Positions 18,194-26,433 of a stretch of DNA of 64,000 nt are shown here, piece by piece. The notes beneath the pieces were generated by a model that worked only from the letters and a program-made list of their open reading frames with translations, was not told where the DNA came from and did not search any database. The position numbers were made by a program, and so were the translations under genes. Source of the stretch: Acidobacteriota bacterium (GTDB taxonomy: Bacteria; Actinomycetota; Actinomycetes; Actinomycetales; Microbacteriaceae); contig JABBOD010000006.1 in NCBI GenBank assembly GCA_019351995.1, forward strand, positions 24,719-88,718, written 5' to 3'. Within the stretch, counting starts at the first letter, position 1. Every line of letters begins with the position of its first letter.

Positions 18194-18984
18194 ACGGCCA
18201 CCGCACCGCGAATGGCCGGATGGTGATGGTAGTCGCGGAGTTCGAAGTCCTCGAAGGTGTAGTCGAAGATGCTGGACCTGGGCGTCGTGATCACGAGCTG
18301 TGGCAGTGGGAACGGTTGCCGGGTCAACTGCTCGGCCACCTGATCCACGTGGTTGTCATAGATGTGGCAGTCACCGCCGGTCCACACGAAGTCGCCAACC
18401 TCGAGACCGGTCTGAGCCGCGATCATGTGGGTGAGCAACGCGTAACTGGCGATGTTGAACGGAACGCCGAGGAAGAGATCGGCGCTGCGCTGATAGAGCT
18501 GGCACGACAGCTTCCCGTCGGCAACGTAGAACTGGAACAGCGCGTGACATGGCGCGAGCGCCATCGACGGGATGTCAGCGGGGTTCCACGCCGAGACGAT
18601 CAGCCGCCGCGAATCCGGGTTCACGCGGATCTGCTCGATCACCTCCGAAATCTGATCGATGGACCCACCAGACGGGGTCGGCCACGAACGCCACTGCACC
18701 CCGTAGACCGGGCCGAGCTCGCCGTCGGCATCCGCCCACTCGTCCCAGATGGTCACGCCGTGGTCCCGCAGCCACCCGACGTTGCTCTCGCCGCGCAGAA
18801 ACCACAGCAGCTCGTAGGCGATCGACCTGAAGTGCACCCTCTTGGTCGTAATGAGCGGAAAACCCCGCGACAGCTCGTAGCGAATCTGCCGGCCGAAGAC
18901 GCTGCGCGTGCCGGTCCCGGTCCTGTCGGTCTTCTGCGTGCCGTTCACGAAGGTGTCGCGGAGCAGATCCTCATACGGATTCAT
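18190..18984 (-). CDS. thyA: Thymidylate synthase
   Basis: 264 residues, the standard ThyA length. It methylates dUMP with methylene-THF. The catalytic cysteine is in [14 protein letters not shown]; other signatures are [12 protein letters not shown] substrate region, [23 protein letters not shown] (abbreviated) and the dUMP-binding region [13 protein letters not shown]. Start ATG 18984 has TACCAT seven bases upstream: leaderless. First gene of the thyA-folA operon; divergent from the thioredoxin-like gene. Confidence 0.97.
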   Translation of the reverse strand: MNPYEDLLRDTFVNGTQKTDRTGTGTRSVFGRQIRYELSRGFPLITTKRVHFRSIAYELLWFLRGESNVGWLRDHGVTIWDEWADADGELGPVYGVQWRSWPTPSGGSIDQISEVIEQIRVNPDSRRLIVSAWNPADIPSMALAPCHALFQFYVADGKLSCQLYQRSADLFLGVPFNIASYALLTHMIAAQTGLEVGDFVWTGGDCHIYDNHVDQVAEQLTRQPFPLPQLVITTPRSSIFDYTFEDFELRDYHHHPAIRGAVAV

Positions 18985-18991
18985 CGGGTCG

Positions 18992-18997
18992 ATGGTA
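18992..18997 (-). promoter_or_regulatory. Leaderless -10 box, thyA
   Basis: TACCAT, seven bases, then ATG 18984. Confidence 0.45.
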
Positions 18998-19043
18998 TTC
19001 CGTCATAGTCCGCAACACAGGCCACGAACGCGCCGTCTGCGCA

Positions 19044-19049
19044 TAACGT
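19044..19049 (+). promoter_or_regulatory. Leaderless -10 box, thioredoxin-like gene
   Basis: TAACGT, seven bases, then ATG 19057; an in-frame ATG at 19048 lies inside the box and is therefore unlikely to be the start. Confidence 0.45.
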
Positions 19050-19056
19050 GCTCTTC

Positions 19057-19452
19057 ATGCTGCTGACGATCCCCGTGCTTCTTGGTCTCGTCCTTCTCGC
19101 GTGTGCACTCGGACTGATCTGGCGGGCGTCGCAGGGACGAGTCCGCGTGGCATCCGGACGCGTCCACGATGTCGAGCTGGGTGAGCGGGCCACCCTTCTG
19201 CAGCTCTCCTCCGAGATGTGCACCCCCTGCCGCGCGACGGCACGTGTCCTGGACGGGCTCAGCTCGGCGGAGATCCGGCATGTCGAGGTGGACATCATCG
19301 ATCGCCCCGACCTGGTGGCACGGTTCAACGTGTTGCAGACCCCCACCACCCTGATTCTGGACGCGGAGGGCAGCGTGCTCGCGCGGATCGGCGGCGCCGT
19401 CCGGCGTGAGACGGTCATCGCCGAACTCGACCGCGTGCTGGCCGTCGCATGA
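19057..19452 (+). CDS. Membrane-anchored thioredoxin-like protein
   Basis: 131 residues. One N-terminal membrane segment (about 2-25) is followed by a thioredoxin-fold domain with active site MCTPC (Cys55, Cys58; CTPC instead of the usual CGPC) and the cis-proline in TPTTLIL. The topology places the domain either side of the membrane; by the positive-inside rule the R-x-S-Q-G-R-V-R stretch just after the helix suggests a cytoplasmic domain. The last codons overlap the DUF4395 gene by four bases. With DUF4395 and OsmC next to it, a role in thiol or peroxide handling is inferred. Confidence 0.8.
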   Translation: MLLTIPVLLGLVLLACALGLIWRASQGRVRVASGRVHDVELGERATLLQLSSEMCTPCRATARVLDGLSSAEIRHVEVDIIDRPDLVARFNVLQTPTTLILDAEGSVLARIGGAVRRETVIAELDRVLAVA

Positions 19453-19916
19453 GCGCGCTCGGAATCGATCCGAGAAGCCCACGGTTCGGCGCCGGGATCA
19501 CGGCGGTGCTGCTCCTGGTGGTGATCGGCCTCGCGCTGTCCGGCGCCGAATATCCGGCGCTGGTGCTGTTCGCGGCGATCACGCTCCTCTTCGCGTTCGG
19601 AGCCGTCGCGGGCGTTGCACGGCATCCGTACGGCCTGGTGTTCAGAACCTTCATCCGACCGCGGCTGACCCCTCCGGCCGAGTTGGAAGACCCGACCCCG
19701 CCCACGTTCGCCCAGGGTGTGGGATTCGTGATCACCCTGATCGGTCTCGCCATCACCCTGCTCGGGGTGACGCTCGCGCTCCCGATCGCGGCAGCTGCCG
19801 CCTTCCTCGCGGCATTCCTCAACGCCGTGTTCGGGTACTGCCTCGGCTGCCAGATCTACCTGCTTCTCGTTCGCGCCGGGGTGCTCGGTCGCCGCTCCCC
19901 TGCCGCCGCGGGATAG
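19449..19916 (+). CDS. DUF4395 family membrane protein
   Basis: 155 residues with about four membrane segments and the family hallmarks: an N-terminal DPRSPRFGAGI, then HPYGLVFRTFIRPRLTPP between helix pairs, and GYCLGCQIYLL near the C-terminus. The CLGC pair looks redox-active. Members are often encoded beside thioredoxin or sulfurtransferase genes; function is not established. Translationally coupled (ATGA overlap) to the thioredoxin-like gene, so it is a plausible membrane partner of that protein. Confidence 0.8.
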   Translation: MSALGIDPRSPRFGAGITAVLLLVVIGLALSGAEYPALVLFAAITLLFAFGAVAGVARHPYGLVFRTFIRPRLTPPAELEDPTPPTFAQGVGFVITLIGLAITLLGVTLALPIAAAAAFLAAFLNAVFGYCLGCQIYLLLVRAGVLGRRSPAAAG

Positions 19917-19923
19917 CCCCGCC

Positions 19924-19929
19924 TAGAGT
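19924..19929 (+). promoter_or_regulatory. Leaderless -10 box, osmC
   Basis: TAGAGT, six bases, then ATG 19936. osmC therefore has its own start although it follows DUF4395 by only 19 bp. Confidence 0.5.
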
Positions 19930-19935
19930 GGGTTC

Positions 19936-20361
19936 ATGGCTCACACAAGCGAAGCGACAACCCTCTGGTTCGGCGATCTGATGACGGGCAACGGCACGAC
20001 GAGCCTCGACTCCAGCGACGCCGCCGAGTTCCCGGTCAGCTGGCAGGCACGCGCAGAAGGGGTCGCCGGCATGACCACCCCGGAAGAGCTTCTCGGCGCG
20101 GCGCACTCGGCGTGCTACTCGATGGCTCTGTCGAACGCGCTCGGGAACGCCGGTCATGCACCGGACAGCCTGCAGGTCACCGCGGCGGTCACCTTCCAGC
20201 CCGGCGAAGGCATCACCGGGAGCCACCTCCTCGTCAACGCGAAGGTGGCCGGTCTCACCGCCGAGGAGTTCCAGGCGTTCGCCGAGGACGCGAAGAAGAA
20301 CTGCCCCGTCTCTGCCGCACTCACCGGAATCAAGATCACCCTCGAGGCGAGCCTCGCCTGA
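19936..20361 (+). CDS. osmC: OsmC family peroxiredoxin
   Basis: 141 residues. OsmC/Ohr fold: the first conserved cysteine lies in LLGAAHSACYSMALS and the second in KKNCPVSAAL, the expected ~60 residues apart. TTPEELLGAAH is typical of the OsmC rather than Ohr branch. It reduces organic hydroperoxides. Leaderless start; stop shares one base with the next ATG (TGATG), so the epimerase gene is coupled. Confidence 0.9.
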   Translation: MAHTSEATTLWFGDLMTGNGTTSLDSSDAAEFPVSWQARAEGVAGMTTPEELLGAAHSACYSMALSNALGNAGHAPDSLQVTAAVTFQPGEGITGSHLLVNAKVAGLTAEEFQAFAEDAKKNCPVSAALTGIKITLEASLA

Positions 20362-21269
20362 TGGCGGCGAAACGCACGCAGCGCGTGCTGATCGCGGGGG
20401 CATCCGGACTCATCGGCACCGAGCTCGTTCGTCAGCTCCGTGATGACGGCCACGAGGTGCTCAAACTCGTGCGCCGTCGCCCCTCGGCAGACGACGAGAT
20501 CAACTGGGCGCCGAGCGCACGCACGATGGATTTCCGCATCGTCGGCGAGGTGGACGCTGTCATCAACCTCTCGGGCGCGAGCGTCGGGCGCATCCCGTGG
20601 ACGCCCGGGTACAGGAAGACGCTCCGCGACTCGCGAGTGCAGCCCACCCAGGCCCTCGCGGAGGCCATGAACCAGGTGGCCACGCCCCCCCAGGTCTTCA
20701 TCAGCGGCTCGGCGGTCGGCATCTACGGGGATCGTCCCGGGGAGCGCATCACCGAGGAATCGGCTCCGGGGACCGGGTTCTTCCCCGAGTTGGTCACCGC
20801 GTGGGAGGCAGCGGCAGCACTCGCACCGCGCAAGACGCGCGTGGTCAACATCCGAACGTCAGTCGTGGTGGCGCGCGGTGGCGGTCTCGAGCCGGTGCGA
20901 CTGCTCACCGGCGTCGGCCTCGGCTCGCGTTTCGCCACCGGCGGCCAGTTCTGGCCCTGGATCAGCCTCTTCGACGAGGCGGCCGCCATCCGTCATCTGC
21001 TGACCTCGAAGCTCAGCGGACCGGTGAACTTGGCCGGCCCGGTCCCGGCAACGAGTGACCGCATCACCCACGCATACGCCGCGCGGATGAATCGGCCATA
21101 CCTCTTCCGCATTCCCGAGGGTGTCGTGAAACTGCTGGGAGAGGCCGGCGAGCGCCTATTGCTCGACAGCGCACGAGTCGAGCCCGCCCGGCTGGAGGCG
21201 GACGGCTTCCGGTGGCGGCATCGCACGGTCGAAGAGGCGATCGACGCCGTCGTAGCCGGCGAGGAGTAG
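20361..21269 (+). CDS. TIGR01777 family epimerase / SDR protein
   Basis: 302 residues. N-terminal Rossmann motif GASGLIGTELV at ~12-22, then the family landmarks INLSGASVGR, SGSAVGIYGDR, VVNIRTSVVVARGGG and a C-terminal DUF1731-like part (NLAGPVPATSDRITHAYAARM...LLDSARVEP). Relatives include SulA/YfcH-like nucleotide-diphosphate-sugar epimerases of unknown substrate. I chose ATG 20361 because it overlaps the osmC stop; the longer frame from 20112 is a shadow inside osmC. Confidence 0.88.
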   Translation: MAAKRTQRVLIAGASGLIGTELVRQLRDDGHEVLKLVRRRPSADDEINWAPSARTMDFRIVGEVDAVINLSGASVGRIPWTPGYRKTLRDSRVQPTQALAEAMNQVATPPQVFISGSAVGIYGDRPGERITEESAPGTGFFPELVTAWEAAAALAPRKTRVVNIRTSVVVARGGGLEPVRLLTGVGLGSRFATGGQFWPWISLFDEAAAIRHLLTSKLSGPVNLAGPVPATSDRITHAYAARMNRPYLFRIPEGVVKLLGEAGERLLLDSARVEPARLEADGFRWRHRTVEEAIDAVVAGEE

Positions 21270-21288
21270 CAGTCCGGCGGGCCGCGGG

Positions 21289-21747
21289 CTACCCGCTCGT
21301 GATGGCGGGCTGGCCACGGAACAGCCGGATGGCGGTCCGCGTCGCCCAGCGCGCACGGCGGCGGTCTCCGCTGGCGTCGTAGGCGAGGGCGAGCCGGAAC
21401 CAGACCCGCCAGTTCTCCGGATCGGCGTCGACGGCCGCCCGGTACTGCGGAAACAGGGCGTCGGCCGCAGCGCGATCGATGCGGCCGCTCGGGCTGACCG
21501 GGACCTCCTCCGTCGGCATCCCGCCCTCCGCCTCGAGCCGCCGGGCGAGCCGATCGGCGCGAACCGCGAAGAGGATCTCCGCGAACAGAGCCCATGCTCC
21601 GACGATCGGGAGCACAAACAGCGCGATCCCGATCATGATGGCCACCGGCGTTCCGACCCTCACGAGCACCCAGCCGTACTGGAGCGGCAGAATCAGGTAG
21701 ATCACCAGAAGCACCGCCGTTGCGGCGACGGCGAGGCGGACGCGCAC
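21289..21747 (-). CDS. Two-TM protein with TPR-like C-terminus
   Basis: 152 residues. Two membrane helices (about 4-24 and 34-60) precede a soluble region. Residues ~100-145 (YRAAVDADPENWRVWFRLALAYDASGD) look like one tetratricopeptide-type helix pair. No enzyme motif. It is seven bases downstream of dapB and is probably co-transcribed. I do not recognise a specific family. Confidence 0.7.
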   Translation of the reverse strand: MRVRLAVAATAVLLVIYLILPLQYGWVLVRVGTPVAIMIGIALFVLPIVGAWALFAEILFAVRADRLARRLEAEGGMPTEEVPVSPSGRIDRAAADALFPQYRAAVDADPENWRVWFRLALAYDASGDRRRARWATRTAIRLFRGQPAITSG

Positions 21748-21753
21748 GCCTGA

Positions 21754-22500
21754 TTACCCGTTGCCGGAGGGCGAGCCGTCGAGCAAGGTGTCGAGCCCGA
21801 CGATCACTCCGCGCGCCGTCGGCGCCGCGCGCAAGCCGAGCAGCAGACCGGCAAGGTACGAGTCGTCGCTGCCGGTCTCGTGACGGATGGTCACGGTCTC
21901 TCCGACGCCCCCGAAAAGCACGTCCTGCCGGGCCAAGAGCCCGCTCATCCGCAGGCTGTGAATGGGGACGCTCGCCACCTGCTGTCCGCGGGCGCGCTGG
22001 TCGGCGTGCGGCGCCAACACCGGGCCGGCGTCGCCGCGCGCGGCTCCGATGAGCTCGGCGGTCCGGATGGCGGTGCCCGACGGTGAGTCGACTTTGCCCT
22101 CGTGGTGGGCCTCGACGATCTCGATCGACGGAAAGTACGGTGCCAACAGTGTCGCGGCGCGGGTCGCCAACACCGAACCGAGCGAGAAGTTGGGCACGAT
22201 GATCACCCCGAGCTCCGGCAGGTCCTGCATGCGGTGGGAGAGAACGGCGATCCGCTCGGCGGTCCAGCCGGAGGTGCCAACCAGAACCGGGATGCCACGA
22301 TCCAGCGCGGCCGCGACGATCTCCGGCGACACGGCCGGAACGGTGAGGTCGAGCACGAGGTCCGCACCCTCGATCCGCTCGATCGGGTCCGACGAACCGA
22401 GTCGGGCGTGCACCGTGAAGTCCGCCGTGCGATCGATCAGCGCGATGGCGAGTCGACCCATCCGCCCGGTCGCACCGACGATCGCCACCGAGGTCACCAT
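21754..22500 (-). CDS. dapB: 4-hydroxy-tetrahydrodipicolinate reductase
   Basis: 248 residues. It follows DapA in the diaminopimelate pathway. N-terminal NAD(P)-binding [13 protein letters not shown]; the catalytic region has EAHHEGKVDSPSGTA (the E-x-H-H-x-x-K-x-D-x-P-S-G-T-A signature); FGGVGETVTIRHE follows near the C-terminus. I chose ATG 22500: TACGAT six bases upstream makes it leaderless, while the open frame up to 23478 crosses unrelated genes. Confidence 0.95.
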   Translation of the reverse strand: MVTSVAIVGATGRMGRLAIALIDRTADFTVHARLGSSDPIERIEGADLVLDLTVPAVSPEIVAAALDRGIPVLVGTSGWTAERIAVLSHRMQDLPELGVIIVPNFSLGSVLATRAATLLAPYFPSIEIVEAHHEGKVDSPSGTAIRTAELIGAARGDAGPVLAPHADQRARGQQVASVPIHSLRMSGLLARQDVLFGGVGETVTIRHETGSDDSYLAGLLLGLRAAPTARGVIVGLDTLLDGSPSGNG

Positions 22501-22506
22501 CCCCCG

Positions 22507-22512
22507 ATCGTA
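22507..22512 (-). promoter_or_regulatory. Leaderless -10 box, dapB
   Basis: TACGAT, six bases, then ATG 22500. Faces the leaderless promoter of the GNAT gene across a 42-bp spacer. Confidence 0.55.
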
Positions 22513-22530
22513 GCCCGCGCGCGCACTCGG

Positions 22531-22536
22531 TAGCCT
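22531..22536 (+). promoter_or_regulatory. Leaderless -10 box, GNAT gene
   Basis: TAGCCT, six bases, then ATG 22543. Confidence 0.5.
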
Positions 22537-22542
22537 GCATGC

Positions 22543-23004
22543 ATGCCGGTCTATCGCCCCGCCTCCCCCGCTGACGACGACGCCCACCAACTGCTGAGCG
22601 ACTACTTCGGAATGCGCACCGACACGTTCCCCGATGGCCTCGGCGCCTACCACACGGTCTTCCCGGACCCGGCCCGCTTCGCGCCACCCGCTGGGGTCTT
22701 CCTCGTGGTCGACGACGAACTCGGACCGGTCGGCTGCGGCGGCATCAGGATGCTCGCGCCCGACCGCGCCGAGGTCAAGCACCTGTATCTGCGAGATCGC
22801 GCACGCGGCAAAGGGTGGGGCCGCGAACTCCTCGCGGAGCTCGAGGCCCGAGCCGTCGGGCTCGGCGCCCGCGAGATCGTGCTCGACACGAACGCGAGCC
22901 TCGAAGCCGCCCAGGGCCTCTATCGGACGACCGGCTACGTCGACATCGAGCCGTACAACGACAACCCGAACGCGACGAACTGGTTTCTGAAACAGCTGCG
23001 GTAG
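22543..23004 (+). CDS. GNAT family N-acetyltransferase
   Basis: 153 residues. The acetyl-CoA loop is RARGKGWGRELL (Q/R-x-x-G-x-G/A form) near residues 86-97, preceded by the strand VKHLYLRD and followed by IVLDTNASLEAAQGLYRTTGYVD (abbreviated), a typical GNAT C-terminal half with the Y-x-x-x-G-(F/Y) element. Substrate unknown. Divergent from dapB, convergent with the histidine phosphatase gene. Confidence 0.88.
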   Translation: MPVYRPASPADDDAHQLLSDYFGMRTDTFPDGLGAYHTVFPDPARFAPPAGVFLVVDDELGPVGCGGIRMLAPDRAEVKHLYLRDRARGKGWGRELLAELEARAVGLGAREIVLDTNASLEAAQGLYRTTGYVDIEPYNDNPNATNWFLKQLR

Positions 23005-23018
23005 CCGGTCGGGAAAGG

Positions 23019-23621
23019 TCAGTACGGCTGTGCGTCCGGCAGGCCGGTACGCAGCTCGGCGGGGAGGTGGCCGAGGTCGTTGTGCACGACGAGCACCGGC
23101 GGCTTCGCGGATCGCACCCGGATGATCGTGAGGCCGCAGTTGGCCTGATTCACTCCGAGCCAGCGCCAGTCTGCCGCGCCGAAGGCCTCGCGCACAAACC
23201 AGCCGATCACGAAGTTGTGCGTGATCAGGAGCTCGTGACTGTCGCCGCGTGACGGCGTCATCCATTCGGCCGTCGCATCCGCCATCTGGGCGCGACCCGC
23301 ATCGATCTCCGCCTCGGTGATCCCGCCGAAGAACGGCTCGAAGGCGTGCGGCATGTCCACGCCGGGGCCGGAGGGGACGCAGTCCATCAGCAGGGCGGAG
23401 GGCTGTGGCTCGAGCGCGGGTGCGCGCTCGGTCATGATGCGAGCGGTTTCCTGTGCGCGCTGCAGCGGCGATGTCCACGCGCCGGTGAACGGGATGCCGC
23501 CCAACCGCTCCGCGATCGCGACGGCCTGCCGCACCCCCCGCGCACTCAGGGGACCGTCATCAACACCGTACTCGGCGTCCTGCTGCTCGCCGTGGCGCAC
23601 CAGATAGAGGTACCGGGACAT
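23019..23621 (-). CDS. Histidine phosphatase family protein
   Basis: 200 residues. N-terminal LYLVRHGEQ carries the phospho-accepting histidine; downstream arginine in TSPLQRAQET, glutamate near residue 98 (GGITEAEID) and the second histidine in LLITHNFVIGWF complete the phosphoglycerate-mutase-like active site. Natural substrate not predictable. Its start shares one base with the stop of the M16 peptidase gene, so it is translated as part of that unit. Confidence 0.88.
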   Translation of the reverse strand: MSRYLYLVRHGEQQDAEYGVDDGPLSARGVRQAVAIAERLGGIPFTGAWTSPLQRAQETARIMTERAPALEPQPSALLMDCVPSGPGVDMPHAFEPFFGGITEAEIDAGRAQMADATAEWMTPSRGDSHELLITHNFVIGWFVREAFGAADWRWLGVNQANCGLTIIRVRSAKPPVLVVHNDLGHLPAELRTGLPDAQPY

Positions 23622-25003
23622 CAGGCCGCAGCCGGTGTGTCGCCGGAGCGAGCCACCCCGTCGAACGTGGACTCGTCGACCGCACCGACGGCGGCGACCG
23701 AGAGGGGGCGGGCGACCAGTTCCTGAGCGAGTTCCTGCACCTGTGCGGTGGTGACGCCGCCGAGGCGACGAAGGGTTTCGTCGAGGTCCGAGAACTCGCC
23801 GAAAGTGAGTTCGCTGCGACCCAGGCGCGTCATGCGCGCGTCGGAGTCCTCGAGGGCGAGTGCTGCCCCCCCACCGAGCTGGCCCTGCGCCCGCGCCAGT
23901 TCCTCGTCGGTGATGCCATCAGCTGCCAGGCGCCGGAACTCACCGAGCATCAGCTCCGCGACGTCCGCGGTCTTCTGCGGTGAGCATCCCGCATACAGCC
24001 CCATGAGACCGGCATCGGAGTAGCCGGCAGCGAAGGAATAGACCGAATACGCGAGGCCGCGCCGCTCTCGCACCTCCTGGAAGAGTCGAGACGACATCCC
24101 GCCGCCGAGCACCGAGTTGAGCACGGTCACCGCGGCACGGCGGTCGTCGGAGGCCGCAAGCCCCGGAACTCCGAGCAGAAGGTTGACCTGCTCGGTCGGT
24201 CGGTCGACGATCGTCAGTGCGCTGCCTCGTGCGAGCTCGCCGCCGCCGCCCCCGAGCACTCCGGGGGCGTGGCGGCGATCAACGGGAACGCCTTCGATGC
24301 CGAGATCCCAGCCAGCGGTCTCCAGCGCCCGGGTGATCCCCGCAACCAGCGCGTCGTGGTCGACGGCGCCGGCGACCGTCACGACCAGATCCTGTGGCCG
24401 ATAGTTGGCACGGTAGTGCTCCCAGACGGCGTCACGGCCGACGGCACCGATCGAGGCAGGGCTGCCGCCGATCGGCCGGCCGAGTGGATGCGCGCCGAAG
24501 ACCGCCTCGAAGAAGCGTTCGCTCACGACGTCCGATGGATCGTCGTCGGCCATCGCGAGCTCTTCGAGGATCACGCCGCGCTCGCTCTCGAACTCCTCGG
24601 AGTCGATCACCGATGAGGTGAACATGTCGGCGAGCACGGCAACCGCCATGGGGAGGTCCTGATCGCGCACCTTCGCGTAATAACAGGTGTATTCCTTGGC
24701 GGTCATGGCGTTGTGCTCGCCACCGACCTCGTCGAAAGACACCGCGATCTGCAGAGCCGACCGCGTTGGCGTCCCCTTGAACAGGAGGTGTTCGAGGAAG
24801 TGTGTCGAGCCGTAGGTCACCGGCTCCTCGTCACGGGAGCCCACCGCGACCCAGAAGCCGACGGTGGCGCTCTGCGCCCCTGGCATCTGCTCGCTGAGGA
24901 TCCGCACCCCGCTGGGAAGCACACTGCGCCGTACGAGCGATCCCCCGGATGCGGTGAGCCGAAGCTCGCCCAGGTCGAGCGGAAAGGTGACCGAGCCGTT
25001 CAT
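23621..25003 (-). CDS. M16 family zinc metallopeptidase
   Basis: 460 residues. Zinc motif HxxEH is present as GSTHFLEHLLFKGT near residue 66, with the distal glutamate in ERGVILEELAMADDDP. Both M16 halves (active N-terminal and inactive C-terminal) fit. This is the PqqL/processing-peptidase-like family normally found immediately downstream of pnp; here 3 kb of other genes intervene. Start is leaderless: TAGGCT seven bases before ATG 25003. Confidence 0.92.
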   Translation of the reverse strand: MNGSVTFPLDLGELRLTASGGSLVRRSVLPSGVRILSEQMPGAQSATVGFWVAVGSRDEEPVTYGSTHFLEHLLFKGTPTRSALQIAVSFDEVGGEHNAMTAKEYTCYYAKVRDQDLPMAVAVLADMFTSSVIDSEEFESERGVILEELAMADDDPSDVVSERFFEAVFGAHPLGRPIGGSPASIGAVGRDAVWEHYRANYRPQDLVVTVAGAVDHDALVAGITRALETAGWDLGIEGVPVDRRHAPGVLGGGGGELARGSALTIVDRPTEQVNLLLGVPGLAASDDRRAAVTVLNSVLGGGMSSRLFQEVRERRGLAYSVYSFAAGYSDAGLMGLYAGCSPQKTADVAELMLGEFRRLAADGITDEELARAQGQLGGGAALALEDSDARMTRLGRSELTFGEFSDLDETLRRLGGVTTAQVQELAQELVARPLSVAAVGAVDESTFDGVARSGDTPAAA

Positions 25004-25010
25004 CGCGTTG

Positions 25011-25016
25011 AGCCTA
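25011..25016 (-). promoter_or_regulatory. Leaderless -10 box, M16 peptidase
   Basis: TAGGCT, seven bases, then ATG 25003. Confidence 0.45.
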
Positions 25017-25095
25017 CGTCATCTGATCGCGGCAGAGCCCGAGATTGCCGCCGAACGCGGCGACACCCATATTGGGGTACAGGAAATTGATGACG

Positions 25096-25129
25096 ACAGA
25101 CAAGTCTGTCTGTCCTCACCTGTTATGCT
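25096..25129 (+). promoter_or_regulatory. TetR-type operator and promoter
   Basis: Perfect palindrome ACAGAC-AA-GTCTGT at 25096-25109, the size and form of a TetR-family operator. An extended -10 (TGtTATGCT; TATGCT at 25124-25129) lies 15 bp downstream, so a bound dimer would cover the -35 region. The TetR gene starts ~200 bp downstream, making autorepression likely. The 25004-25326 stretch contains no other gene I can support. Confidence 0.6.
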
Positions 25130-25326
25130 CGCCACACGGAAAGCGATTCGGAACCCTAGCCGAAGCTGCTTCCCCGGTGAGATGTGTTCAACATCTCGCA
25201 GCGTCGACGATCGCGCGCGATCGGATGGCGTCGCAGTTTTGTGTGCTACCCGAACCGCACCCGTGCAGCCGTGGCCGTTTCCCCCGAGCGGTCACGGCGC
25301 GGCTGCTTCATCACTTTGAGGACCCG

Positions 25327-25929
25327 ATGACCATCATGATCGAGATCGAGCGCCCGGCCCGCCTCGCCGGTCTTGCGCCCGCCAAACTGCGCATCCTCGA
25401 GACCGCCGACCTGCTGTTCTACGACGAGGGGATCCGCGCGGTCGGTGTCGACCGGCTCATCAGCTCCTCCAGTGTGACGAAGGCGACCTTCTACAAGCAC
25501 TACGGCTCCAAAGATCGGCTGATCGGGGACTACGTCGACTACCGTCATCGCTGCGCCGCCGAGGAGCTCGCTGATCTTGTCGAGGCGCACATCGAGCCGG
25601 AGGCCGTGCTTCGCGCACTGCAGGAGTCGATCGCCACCCAGATCTCGTCACCGGAGTTCCGCGGCTGCGCGTTCATCAACGCCGCGGCCGAGTTCTCGGA
25701 CCCGATGCATCCGGTGCGCCGTTCGGTCGTCGCGCACCGTGAGTGGTTCGTCGGCGTGCTCGAGCAGTTGCTGCGCGCCATGGGCCACCCGCTCGCGGGC
25801 GACGCTGCCGATGACCTGGTCCTGGCGCGTGACGGCGCGATGACGGGCGGCTACGCCGGCGATCCGATCGCGGCCAGCACCGCCCTCGCCCGAGCATTCG
25901 ATCGGGTCATCTCCGGCGCTCGTCTCTAG
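25327..25929 (+). CDS. TetR/AcrR family transcriptional regulator
   Basis: 200 residues. Helix-turn-helix at ~20-65: KLRILETADLLFYDEGIRAV (abbreviated) followed by SSVTKATFYKHYGSKDRLI. The C-terminal ligand domain includes SPEFRGCAFINAAAEF, the F-x-G-C-x-F-x-N-A-x-x-E motif of the TetR_C_33-type branch, whose members often regulate nearby oxidoreductases or transporters. I chose ATG 25327 behind GAGG; the open frame from 25045 would include the operator. Candidate targets are itself, the small membrane protein and the aldo/keto reductase. Confidence 0.88.
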   Translation: MTIMIEIERPARLAGLAPAKLRILETADLLFYDEGIRAVGVDRLISSSSVTKATFYKHYGSKDRLIGDYVDYRHRCAAEELADLVEAHIEPEAVLRALQESIATQISSPEFRGCAFINAAAEFSDPMHPVRRSVVAHREWFVGVLEQLLRAMGHPLAGDAADDLVLARDGAMTGGYAGDPIAASTALARAFDRVISGARL

Positions 25930-26042
25930 CGGTCCGCACGGTCGCCGAGCCGCTGATCCCGAAACTGACAGTCAGCTGGGTGTAGACCGAACATCTCGTC
26001 ACGCGTGACATGGTGTGGTCGGCGCCGCACTTGCGCGGTGCC

Positions 26043-26060
26043 CCGAGACCCGGGTCTCGG
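26043..26060. repeat. Perfect 18-bp palindrome
   Basis: CCGAGACCCGGGTCTCGG, an uninterrupted palindrome 22 bp before the start of the small membrane protein gene. Either a protein-binding site or a hairpin in its leader. Confidence 0.6.
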
Positions 26061-26082
26061 ATGCCGGAAGGTCAGGCCCACG

Positions 26083-26406
26083 ATGCCCTTGCTCCCCATC
26101 CTCCTCTTCGCCGCCGCCGCACTGGCTGTCATCGATGGGGTGATCCGCGTACGCGGACGCGGAACCCCCCTCCTCGCTGTCATCGAGATCATCGTGGCCG
26201 GACTCGTGATCGTCACCTTCTTCACGAGCATTCCGGTGGCCATCATCACGCTCGTCATCGTCATGGGCATCGTCCTGGTGCTTCAACTGGTGCTTCGCGG
26301 ATCGACGAGGCGCGTCGGCGTCTCGCTCACGGTCATCTCCCTGATCCTGACGGCGATCTACCTGGTGCTCGCGCTGAACTGGATCCACGTCCCCGGATTC
26401 AACTGA
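26083..26406 (+). CDS. Small multi-pass membrane protein
   Basis: 107 residues, four hydrophobic segments with almost no loops (LLPILLFAAAALAVID, LLAVIEIIVAGLVIVTFF, VAIITLVIVMGIVLVLQLVL (abbreviated) and LTVISLILTAIYLVLAL). No recognised family. ATG 26083 has GGAAGG upstream; the in-frame extension to 26005 is not hydrophobic and carries the palindrome. It may belong with the TetR gene 150 bp upstream. Confidence 0.7.
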   Translation: MPLLPILLFAAAALAVIDGVIRVRGRGTPLLAVIEIIVAGLVIVTFFTSIPVAIITLVIVMGIVLVLQLVLRGSTRRVGVSLTVISLILTAIYLVLALNWIHVPGFN

Positions 26407-26433
26407 TTCCGGCGGCGGGGCGGGCCGACTCGC

